This document shows positions 16,506 to 24,008 of a DNA stretch of 64,000 nucleotides, one piece after another. The notes below the pieces were generated by a model. The model did no database searches, was not told the origin of the DNA, and saw only the letters and a program-made list of their open reading frames with translations. A program made the translations under genes and the position numbers. Each line of letters starts with the position of its first letter. Position 1 is the first letter of the stretch. Source of the DNA: Chondromyces crocatus (GTDB lineage: Bacteria > Myxococcota_A > Polyangia > Polyangiales > Polyangiaceae). The stretch spans positions 7,805,001 through 7,869,000 of the forward strand of contig NZ_CP012159.1 in assembly GCF_001189295.1 (NCBI RefSeq). The letters run 5' to 3'.

Positions 16506-16545
16506 CTACCGGCAGCAAAAAGTGGCTGGTTCGAGAGGGTTTGCC
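16506..16545 (-). pseudogene. C-terminal relic of a lipoprotein paralogue
   Basis: Reading minus strand, the bases before the stop at 16506 encode LEPATFCCR, the same ending as the intact gene at 22289-23371 (LEPASFCCR). Nothing upstream of it remains homologous. It is a leftover tail in the upstream region of paralogue 1. Confidence 0.7.
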
Positions 16546-16650
16546 ACATTCCGGCGACTCGCAGCGCCTTGCACTCTCTCGTCTTCGTCAATCCTCGCTG
16601 GGCCGGGACCCATGCAGATGGTTCTCTTGTAGAAGACCGTCGCTCGGACG

Positions 16651-17628
16651 TCACCCTCCGTGCTCGCAACAGAAGGTGGCGGTCTGGGTCGGTTCGAAGC
16701 CGCCCAGGAATTCGCCTCCCTGAGGCGTGCATGTCCCCGGGTCGAGGCGCCGGACCTCCGCGTACATGCTTGCGAACTGGCGTGGTGCCGCTGTGGGGAG
16801 ACAGCTTCCCTGATTGTAGCCGACGGTGGTCCCGATGATGCGGCGGCTGCATTCGTTTCCTTCACTCAGATCGACAAAGAAATGGCAACCAGTCGTTTCT
16901 GGGGGCAAGCAATCACACGGACTGCACGATGAACGGTCTTCGACCATGCTGTGGAAGCGACGCATCTCCGGATAGTCCACTGGGCAGCTCATCGCCTCCG
17001 AGGCGCTGAAAACACAGCGCTCAAATCCTGGCGGCATGAGCGGGGAGCAGTCTCCTGCAAGATCGCTGCATTCATCGCCTTTCTCGGCGGTTGAACAGGC
17101 CATGGCAAACGTGTCCCAGGTGAAAGAGGCTTGCTTCTTCACCTTCGCAACGGCCGGCTGACACTCGGTTCTCGAGGAGCCCCAGAAAATGGCACCTTTC
17201 GAGTCGTTGATGGGCGGGAAAGACCAGCAAGAACCATCCCATCCAGGAGGAGTGAGCACATCGATCAAGGGTCCGCCACAATCGCCTTTGCTGACGCTGA
17301 CCCCGGCAGGCAACAAGCATTCGAGATCATTGCAAGCACAGGTGTCGCACGTTCCGTGGGTCTGGAGTCCTGCGTGCCCCTCGTACACCAGCGAGGGGGC
17401 GGCGTCTGGACAGGGAGGCGCAAGAGTCTGCTCTCCAGTCCAGAGCCACACCGGGCCTTCCCAGCCGACAGGCGGCTGATCGTCACACTCACCCGGTTGG
17501 CAAGATGGGCTCACCGTGTCAGTGAATTGCTGGACATTCGAGTCCTTGCCGCACCCAACCACTCCAGTCAGGCCTAGCTGAACAAGGAACAGGCTTGTCC
17601 TTCGGGAGGTTTGCACCGCAAACACCAT
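16651..17628 (-). CDS. Cys-rich lipoprotein, paralogue 2 of 7
   Basis: A 325-residue lipoprotein with lipobox TGVVGC and the full set of family landmarks (VGWEGPVWLW, LVYEGHAGLQTHGTC, PPGWDGSCWSF, GFERCVFSA, FCCEHGG). ATG 17628 is preferred over the in-frame ATG 13 codons earlier because it aligns with the other copies. The N-terminal third and upstream DNA are almost identical to paralogue 4. The middle instead matches paralogue 6 (NDLECLLPAG, DVLTPPGWDG, INDSKGAIFWG). This mosaic pattern points to recombination within the array. Confidence 0.85.
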   Translation of the reverse strand: MVFAVQTSRRTSLFLVQLGLTGVVGCGKDSNVQQFTDTVSPSCQPGECDDQPPVGWEGPVWLWTGEQTLAPPCPDAAPSLVYEGHAGLQTHGTCDTCACNDLECLLPAGVSVSKGDCGGPLIDVLTPPGWDGSCWSFPPINDSKGAIFWGSSRTECQPAVAKVKKQASFTWDTFAMACSTAEKGDECSDLAGDCSPLMPPGFERCVFSASEAMSCPVDYPEMRRFHSMVEDRSSCSPCDCLPPETTGCHFFVDLSEGNECSRRIIGTTVGYNQGSCLPTAAPRQFASMYAEVRRLDPGTCTPQGGEFLGGFEPTQTATFCCEHGG

Positions 17629-17654
17629 TCGCAACGTGTGAGAATGACCCGAAA

Positions 17655-17804
17655 CTACCGGCAGCATAAAATCGCGAATTCGAGGAGAATTCTACTATTG
17701 AACAGTGAGTGTCGAGGCTGGTGGGAGTGCCTCTGGATTCAACGGCAGCAAAATGTCGTGGGTTCGGCGGGGACGACATCCCCGATGATCTCTCCCCCCA
17801 GCGG
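17655..17804 (-). pseudogene. Two lipoprotein-gene relics in a duplicated spacer
   Basis: The stop at 17739 with the preceding 21 codons (to 17804) is nearly identical to the 3' end of paralogue 5 (20124-20189) at a constant offset of 2385 bases. A further ILCCR-stop ending sits at 17655. The rest of both genes is absent. The same offset applies to paralogues 2 and 4, so one duplication carried a gene plus the tail of its neighbour. Confidence 0.8.
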
Positions 17805-17898
17805 CTCCGAACGCCGCGCCCCCCTTTCTCCTTCGTTAGACCTTGCTTGACTGGAACCCATGCGGATGGTTCTCTCGTGAATGAACGCAGATCGGACG

Positions 17899-18873
17899 TC
17901 ACCCACCATGCTCACAACAGAAGGTGGTGGTCTGGGTCGGCTCGAAACCGCCCAGGAATTCGCCTCCCTGAGGCGTGCATATCCCCGGGTCGAGTTGCCT
18001 CACTTCTGCCGTCATGCTGGCGAACTGGCTCGGAACGGAGTTGAGGATACAGCCCCTCTGCTGGTAGCCCACCATCGTTCCGAGCATGCGAATGGTGCAT
18101 TCGCTATCCACGCTCAGACCGAAAAATACGCGGCAGGTGCTCGTCTCCGGGGGCGAACAGCGACATGGACTGCAGGAGGAACGATCCTCGGCCATGCCAT
18201 GGAAGCGATGCATCTCCGGATAGTTCGGTGGACAGGCGTTCGCTTCCGAGGTGCTGAAGACACAGCGCACAAACCCTGGAGCGGGTGACGGGGAGCAGTC
18301 GTCCGTTCCGTCGCGGCATTCGTCGCGATCGCTGGAGCGCGAACAGGCTCTGGCGAATGTCGCCCAGGTGGATGTCGCGGACTTCTCTGGTTGTGGAACG
18401 AGGGGCTGGCACTCGGTGCGCGAAGTTCCCCAGAAGACGGCGCCTTCAGGATCCTTGATGGGTGGGAAAGGCCAGCAGGAGCCATCCCATCCAGGAGGAG
18501 CGAGAACATCGAGCAAGGGTCCACCACAGGTTCCTTTGGTGATGGTCACCCCCGTGGGCAGCAAGCATTCCAGATCGCTGCAAGCACAGGTGCCGCACGT
18601 TCCGTGGGTCTGAAGCCCTGCGTGGCCTTCGTACACCAGCGTCGGAGCAGCATCCGGACAGGAAGGTGCGAGTGTCTCCTCGCCAGACCATAGCAACACT
18701 GGCCCCTCCCAACCGAATGGGAGTTCGACATCACATTCTCCTGCATGGCACGATGAAGAGACGGTGCCGGAGGACTCGGTGACGTCCGAATCCATGCCGC
18801 AGCAAATCAGGCTGGTCAGCATCAGTAGAACGAAGAGTGAACCTAACCGTCGGGCAGTTCGCACAGCGAGCAC
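17899..18873 (-). CDS. Cys-rich lipoprotein, paralogue 3 of 7
   Basis: A 324-residue member with the same architecture: hydrophobic leader LFVLLMLTSLICC with lipobox Cys, FGWEGPVLLWSG, LVYEGHAGLQTHGTC, PPGWDGSCWPFPPI, GFVRCVFS, CSPCRC and FCCEHGG. It starts at GTG 18873, because the ATG used by the other copies has become ACG one codon upstream. It is the most diverged of copies 1-4 in its central part (EKSATSTWATFARACSRSSD), keeping Cys positions while changing surface residues. Confidence 0.83.
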   Translation of the reverse strand: MLAVRTARRLGSLFVLLMLTSLICCGMDSDVTESSGTVSSSCHAGECDVELPFGWEGPVLLWSGEETLAPSCPDAAPTLVYEGHAGLQTHGTCGTCACSDLECLLPTGVTITKGTCGGPLLDVLAPPGWDGSCWPFPPIKDPEGAVFWGTSRTECQPLVPQPEKSATSTWATFARACSRSSDRDECRDGTDDCSPSPAPGFVRCVFSTSEANACPPNYPEMHRFHGMAEDRSSCSPCRCSPPETSTCRVFFGLSVDSECTIRMLGTMVGYQQRGCILNSVPSQFASMTAEVRQLDPGICTPQGGEFLGGFEPTQTTTFCCEHGG

Positions 18874-19035
18874 CGTTCACTTCGTTTGATGAGCTGGCTG
18901 CTCTGACAGCCTGACCCCTCGTGCGACATCATCCATTTCCATCGAAACGATGGTCTCTGCACGTGTCGTCACCTGGCCCTTGCTCAGTTGGAACGCATGT
19001 CGATGCTTCCCTCATGAAAGAAAGCCGATCTGACA

Positions 19036-20013
19036 TCACTCTGCGTGCGCGCAACAGAACGTGGTGGTCTGGGTTGGCTCGAAGCCGCCCAGGAATTCGC
19101 CGCCCTGAGGCGTGCATGTTCCCGGGTCGAGGCGCCTGAACTCTGCGTTCATGCTTGCGAACTGGAGTGGGATTGAGGTGAGGAGACAGCCTCCCTGGTT
19201 GTAGCCCACGGTCGTCGCGAGGCTGCGTAGGTTGCATTCGCTCTCCTCATTCAGCTCGAAAAAGACATGGCAACTGCTCGTCGCTGGGGGCACACAGTGA
19301 CACGGACTGCACGATGAACGGTCCTCGACCATGCCGTGGAAGCGACGCATCTCCGGGTAGTCGAATGGGCAACTCGTGACCTCCGAGGCGCTGAAGATGC
19401 AGCGCTCGAATCCTGTCGGCGCGAGCAGGTCGCAGTCTTCTGCGTGGTTGATGCATTCCTCGCGCTTCTCGAAGGTCGAACAGGCCATGGCAAACCTGTC
19501 CCAGGCGAAGGTGGCTTGCTTGTTCACCTGAGGAGCGAGCGGCTGGCACTCGGTGCGAGATGACCCCCAGAAGATGGCGCCTTCAGGATCTTTGATGGCT
19601 GGGAAAGACCAGCAGGAACCATCCCAGCCAGGAGGAGCGAGCACGTCGAGCAAGGGTCCACCACAAGTGCCTTTGGTGATGGTGACCCCGGCGGGCAGCA
19701 AGCACTCCACATCGCTACACGCACAAGCGTCGCACGTTCCGTGGGTCTGGAGGCCTGCGTGCCCCTCGTACACCAGCGAGGGGGCGGCGTCTGGACAGGG
19801 AGGCGCAAGAGTCTGCTCTCCAGTCCATAGCCACACCGGGCCTTCCCAGCCGACAGGCGGCTGATCGTCACACTCACCCGGTTGGCAAGATGGCCTCACC
19901 GTTTCAGTGAATTGCTGGACATTCGAGTCCGTGCCGCACCCAACCACTCCAGTCAGGCCTAGCTGAACAAGGAACAGGCTTGTCCTTCGGGAGGTTTGCC
20001 CCGCAAACACCAT
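19036..20013 (-). CDS. Cys-rich lipoprotein, paralogue 4 of 7 (mosaic)
   Basis: A 325-residue lipoprotein. Residues 1 to about 95 and the upstream DNA are almost identical to paralogue 2 (SNVQQF, PSCQPGECDDQPPVGWEGP). From the residue after LQTHGTCD onward the sequence switches to that of paralogue 1 (CSDVECLLPAGVTITKGTCG, STFEKREEC, RSLATTVGYN). The switch is near 19730. The ATG at 20013 matches paralogue 2; an in-frame ATG 13 codons earlier is an alternative. Confidence 0.85.
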   Translation of the reverse strand: MVFAGQTSRRTSLFLVQLGLTGVVGCGTDSNVQQFTETVRPSCQPGECDDQPPVGWEGPVWLWTGEQTLAPPCPDAAPSLVYEGHAGLQTHGTCDACACSDVECLLPAGVTITKGTCGGPLLDVLAPPGWDGSCWSFPAIKDPEGAIFWGSSRTECQPLAPQVNKQATFAWDRFAMACSTFEKREECINHAEDCDLLAPTGFERCIFSASEVTSCPFDYPEMRRFHGMVEDRSSCSPCHCVPPATSSCHVFFELNEESECNLRSLATTVGYNQGGCLLTSIPLQFASMNAEFRRLDPGTCTPQGGEFLGGFEPTQTTTFCCAHAE

Positions 20014-20123
20014 TCGCAACGTGTGAGAATGACAAAAAACTACCGGCAGCATAAAATCGCGAATTCGAGGGAAATTCTACTATTGAACAGTGAGTGTCGA
20101 GGCTGGTGGGAGTGCCTCTGGAT

Positions 20124-21091
20124 TCAACGGCAGCAAAATGTCGTGGGTTCGGCGGGGACGACATCCCCGATGAGCTCTCCCCCCAGCGGAGTGCATTGGC
20201 CCGGCTCGGAGCTCCGGACTTCTGCCACGATACCCCGAAAGTCTCTCGGAGAAGGAATCATCTGGCAGGCGCCATCGTCGTGGCCGACGGTCGTACCCAG
20301 TATCCGCTCGTGGCACGCAGAATCCGAGCTGAGAGCGACGAACACGCCGCAATCAGATCTCTCCGGAGCTGCGCAGTGACATGGACTGCAGGAAGTCCCA
20401 TCCACGATCCCTCGGTAGAATCGGTGCATCTCGGGGTATGCCGACGGACAATGGGTTGCCTCGACCTCACTGAAAACGCACAGCTGAAAGCCGCCTTCGG
20501 GACTGCATCTCTCGATTTCGGTGGAACAGGAGATCGACGCTGGTGCCGCAGGTCTCGCACAAGCTCTGGCAAAGATATCCCACGAGATGCTCGATGACTT
20601 CTCCGGGGTCGGGAGGACTGGCAGGCACTCACTCCGCGATGATCCCCAGAAATCTACCCCTGTCGCCTTCTTGACTGACGGAATCGGCAAACACGAGCCA
20701 TCCCAGTCCAGTGGTGGAAGCACCTCGATGAACGTTCCAGAACAGTCGGTCTGGGTGATTCCCACACCCGAGGGGAGCTTGCACTCGGGTTGTGTGCAAG
20801 CACATGTGCCGCAATCACCGCGCGCTTGCAGGCCCGCGTGCCCTTCGAAGACCAAGTCGGGGACATCGGTCGGGCACGGGGGCGCTTCTGCCTCTGGGCC
20901 CGACCACAGCCATACAGGGCCTTCCCATCCAAGAGGAGACATCTGAAGCAGGTCTCGCTGCGACAGGGCGCCCTCGATCCATCCGTGAAAGGCTGGGCAT
21001 TGCATGAACTCAGTTGAATGATTCCCCCCCAAACGAGGAGTGCCCCTGCCCGCCAAGCGTTTTGCATGCGGATTTCTTTTGCGATATCCAT
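20124..21091 (-). pseudogene. Cys-rich lipoprotein, paralogue 5 of 7 (frameshifted)
   Basis: The mature domain is intact in one frame: LGWEGPVWLWSG, LVFEGHAGLQARGDC, LDWDGSCLPIP, FQLCVFS, PEMHRFYRG, CSPCHC, TTFCCR. That frame has no signal peptide. A leader with lipobox (MQNAWRAGALLVWGG then IIQLSSC) lies in the adjacent frame starting at ATG 21067 or 21091. The two frames meet between about 20990 and 20945, just before LGWEGP. A one-base frameshift therefore separates export signal and domain. It is either a real pseudogene or an assembly error. It is the most distinct of copies 1-6. Confidence 0.8.
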
Positions 21092-21114
21092 TCGTGCGCA
21101 AGCCATCGCTACCA

Positions 21115-21190
21115 CGCACAGCTCGAAGCCGTCCCGCGCCGCCTTCTGACGCGGCGCGCACCGCTCATACCGCTGTTCGCAGATGCCAGC
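21115..21190 (-). pseudogene. Internal relic of a paralogue-7-type gene
   Basis: On the minus strand this encodes CEQRYERCAPRQKAARDGFE, close to CEERHEECAPRQETARDGFE in the intact gene at 22289-23371 (DNA at 22677-22745). No neighbouring part of that gene is present, so it is a stranded fragment in the spacer between paralogues 5 and 6. Confidence 0.75.
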
Positions 21191-21284
21191 GGCTCTGAAC
21201 GACTTACCCCCTTCTACTTCGTTAGACCTTGCTTGGCTGGAACCAATGCGGATGGTTCTTTCGTGAAAGGACGTGGCTCGAACG

Positions 21285-22262
21285 TCACCCACCGTGCTCA
21301 CAACAGAAGGTGGTCGTCTGCGCCGGCTCGAAGCCGCCCAGGAATTCGCCTCCCTGAGGCGTGCATGTCCCTGGGTCGAGGCGCCGGACCTCCGCGTACA
21401 TGCTTGCGAACTGGCGTGGGGCCGCAGTGAGGAGACAGCCTCCCAGGTTGTAGCCAACGGTTGTCCCGATGGTGCGGCGGCTACAATCGTTACCTTCACT
21501 CATATCAACAAAAAAGTGGCAACCGGTCGTCTCCGGGGGCAGGCAATCACACGGACTGCACAATGAACGATCCTCGACCATGCTGTGAAAGCGACGCATC
21601 TCCGGATAGTCGGCTGGGCAGCTCATCGCCTCCGAGGCGCTGAAAACACAGCGCTCAAACCCAGGCGGCACGAGCGGGAAGCAGTCTCCTGCGAGAGCGC
21701 TGCATTCATCGTGTTCCCCTGCCGTCGAACAGGCCATGGCAAACGTGTCCCAGGAGAAAGAGGCTTGCTTCTTCACCTGCGCAACGGCCGGCTGACACTC
21801 GGTTCTCGAGGATCCCCAGAAAATGGCACCTTTCGAGTCGTTGATGGGCGGGAAAGACCAGCAAGAACCATCCCATCCAGGAGGAGTGAGCACATCGATC
21901 AGGGGTCCGCCACAATCGCCTTTGCTGACGCTGACCCCGGCAGGCAACAAGCATTCGAGATCATTGCAAGTACAGGTGCCGCACGTTCCGTGGGTCTGGA
22001 GTCCTGCGTGCCCCTCGTACACCAGCGAGGGGGCGGCGTCTGGACAGGGAGGCGCGAGAGTCTGCTCTCCAGTCCAGAGCCACACCGGGCCTTCCCAGCC
22101 GACAGGTGGCTGATCCGCACACTCACCCGGTTGGCAAGATGGGCTCACCGTGCCGATGACCTGCAGGATGTTCGAGTCCACGCCGCAGGCAACCAGAACG
22201 CTCAACCCCAGCCACACGAAGGACAGACCCGTCCATTGGGTAGTTTGTACCGAGCGCATCAT
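21285..22262 (-). CDS. Cys-rich lipoprotein, paralogue 6 of 7
   Basis: A 325-residue lipoprotein (leader LSFVWLGLSVLVAC) with the full family landmark series. From LGWEGP-type segment to FERCVFSASEAMSC it is nearly the same as paralogue 2, whereas the first 45 residues differ. The start is one of two adjacent ATG codons at 22262. An inverted repeat, TCACGTCATGTGA, lies directly upstream as in other copies. Its downstream flank repeats the sequence found after paralogues 1-4. Confidence 0.85.
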   Translation of the reverse strand: MMRSVQTTQWTGLSFVWLGLSVLVACGVDSNILQVIGTVSPSCQPGECADQPPVGWEGPVWLWTGEQTLAPPCPDAAPSLVYEGHAGLQTHGTCGTCTCNDLECLLPAGVSVSKGDCGGPLIDVLTPPGWDGSCWSFPPINDSKGAIFWGSSRTECQPAVAQVKKQASFSWDTFAMACSTAGEHDECSALAGDCFPLVPPGFERCVFSASEAMSCPADYPEMRRFHSMVEDRSLCSPCDCLPPETTGCHFFVDMSEGNDCSRRTIGTTVGYNLGGCLLTAAPRQFASMYAEVRRLDPGTCTPQGGEFLGGFEPAQTTTFCCEHGG

Positions 22263-22288
22263 TCACGTCATGTGAGAATGAGTTGGAA

Positions 22289-23371
22289 CTACCGGCAACA
22301 GAAGCTGGCTGGTTCGAGGAGAGTTCCGCCATTCACCAGCTCTCCACCCGCCGGTTTGCAACTGCCTGGCTGGTCCCGCAACAGCTCCAATTCCACGCTG
22401 CTTATGGTCTGGATGGTGTTCGGGGGGGCACCACAAGAATTGCCATCGAGCGCGGTTTCCAATCCTAGGTTACCGCCCTGACAATCCGAACCTTCATGGA
22501 AGGTCATTCGGCCCTCGCACGTCCCCCCCTCCGGAGCGCCGCAGCTGCAGGGCATGCACGACGAGTCATCCGCCACCCCGCCGTAGAACACCCGCACCTG
22601 CGGGTAGCCCAGCGGACATGACGGCCCCCAGCCCGGCTTCGGGCTCTCGGGTCTCCCGTCACCGCCCTGGAAGATGCACAGCTCGAAGCCGTCCCGCGCC
22701 GTCTCCTGACGGGGTGCGCACTCCTCGTGCCGCTCTTCGCAGCTGCCGATGGGTCGCATCGCCTTGCACGCTTTCGCCTTCGTCTCCCATCCGAACGAGG
22801 CCTTCTGCACGGAGATCGTCACCGGCTCACACGCGCTCTGGCCCGTGGCCCCCACCCGCAGCGACAGTGGGTCCACGAACGGGGTGATGGCGAGACACGA
22901 CCCGTCCCAGTCTTCGGGCAAGTCCCGCGTCATCAGCGGGACCCCGCACATGCCGTCCGCGGCGCTGGCGCTCACTCGCTGGGGGAGCTCACAGTGCGGC
23001 GGGGCGCACTCGCATCGGGCGCACTCGGGGATGGTCTTCAGGCCTCGGTAGCCTTCGTACACGGGCGCTGGAGCGCGCTCGGGACAGTTCGGTTCGTCGG
23101 CAGGTTGGCCATGCCAGAGCAGCACCGGTCCCTCCCAGCCGAGCGGTGCCGGGGGGACGCACGTGCCTTCGGGGCAGGAGCAAGGGTCTGCGCATTCGCG
23201 GCAGGGGTCGGGACACGTGTAGATGTCGACCCGGCCAGTCGTGCAGGCCACCAGCGCAGCCACCAGGAGGAGCGGGGGCAGGAGCAGCGCCGAGAGGACA
23301 CGGAGCCGTGGTCGCCCTGCGCGAAGGGAGGGCGAGAGGCTCGGCGTGTGGAGTGGCTTGGCGGCGGTCAC
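22289..23371 (-). CDS. Cys-rich lipoprotein, paralogue 7 of 7 (most divergent)
   Basis: A 360-residue lipoprotein starting at GTG 23371 with GAGG upstream. A longer basic leader precedes LLLPPLLLVAALVAC. The N-terminus of the mature protein has extra Cys pairs (CPDPCRECADPCSCPEGTC). It then follows the family pattern: LGWEGPVLLWHG, PVYEGYRGLKTIPEC, CECAPPHCELP, DWDGSCLAI, GFELCIFQ, CMPCSC, FCCR. It is the first gene of the array relative to transcription and a plausible ancestor of the relics at 16506 and 21115. Function unknown. Confidence 0.83.
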   Translation of the reverse strand: MTAAKPLHTPSLSPSLRAGRPRLRVLSALLLPPLLLVAALVACTTGRVDIYTCPDPCRECADPCSCPEGTCVPPAPLGWEGPVLLWHGQPADEPNCPERAPAPVYEGYRGLKTIPECARCECAPPHCELPQRVSASAADGMCGVPLMTRDLPEDWDGSCLAITPFVDPLSLRVGATGQSACEPVTISVQKASFGWETKAKACKAMRPIGSCEERHEECAPRQETARDGFELCIFQGGDGRPESPKPGWGPSCPLGYPQVRVFYGGVADDSSCMPCSCGAPEGGTCEGRMTFHEGSDCQGGNLGLETALDGNSCGAPPNTIQTISSVELELLRDQPGSCKPAGGELVNGGTLLEPASFCCR

Positions 23372-24008
23372 ATGGGCCTCGGTCGACGCTGGCGTACGCT
23401 TGGGCGCAAGGGTCTGGTGAGGGAGCCGTCACCACGAGCGTATGCGACCTCCACGAGCATCCCGTGAGGGGCTCGTGTACCGCCGCTCTAACACGAATCA
23501 CGCGCTCGCCCATGCCGTCGATGCATGCGCTGGCCGCTCTGCAGACGAAAGATGAGCCTTACGCCAAGCGGTCGGGAATTGCCTCTTTGAGTCAGATTCG
23601 CGAGCGGAGCGTACAGGGGCAGGCGGGAGAGGCACAGGCGTTCGCTGTCCCACGTCACTCCTCGCTGCCCACGCCACGTCGGGCTCCGGCGCGGCGTCCT
23701 CACCCGCGCCTGCCGGGTCCCCGCCCCGTCGTCCGCGCGGGGGCCTGGCCGTGCAGCGCCTTGGACGAAGATGGCCAGCCTCGCCCAGGCGGGTCACGCC
23801 AGACCTGACCCAATGTGGCCACCTCGCGACGACGCACGACACGAAACGCATCGCCACGGTGGGTACGCAGGAAGAAGCGACGATGCGCCGCGATGGTGGC
23901 CGCTTTCTTGCTCCTCGTTCCTTCGCCTCGATGGCGTCGGCAACGGGCGTCTCCAGAACGCTGCACTGGCGCCGCGCGGCTCCTTGTTCCCATGCTCCGA
24001 GCGTATCC
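23372..24008. other. Divergent intergenic region upstream of cas3
   Basis: About 640 bases between the minus-strand lipoprotein array and the plus-strand cas operon. It must hold both promoters. The cas3 frame is open back to 23751, but that extension has no Cas3 homology. No clear -35/-10 pair, CRISPR repeat or other gene was seen. Confidence 0.5.

Noticed and set aside
23751..24008. N-terminal extension of Cas3
   Set aside because: The added 86 residues have no HD or helicase similarity and atypical composition; ATG 24009 fits the family start.
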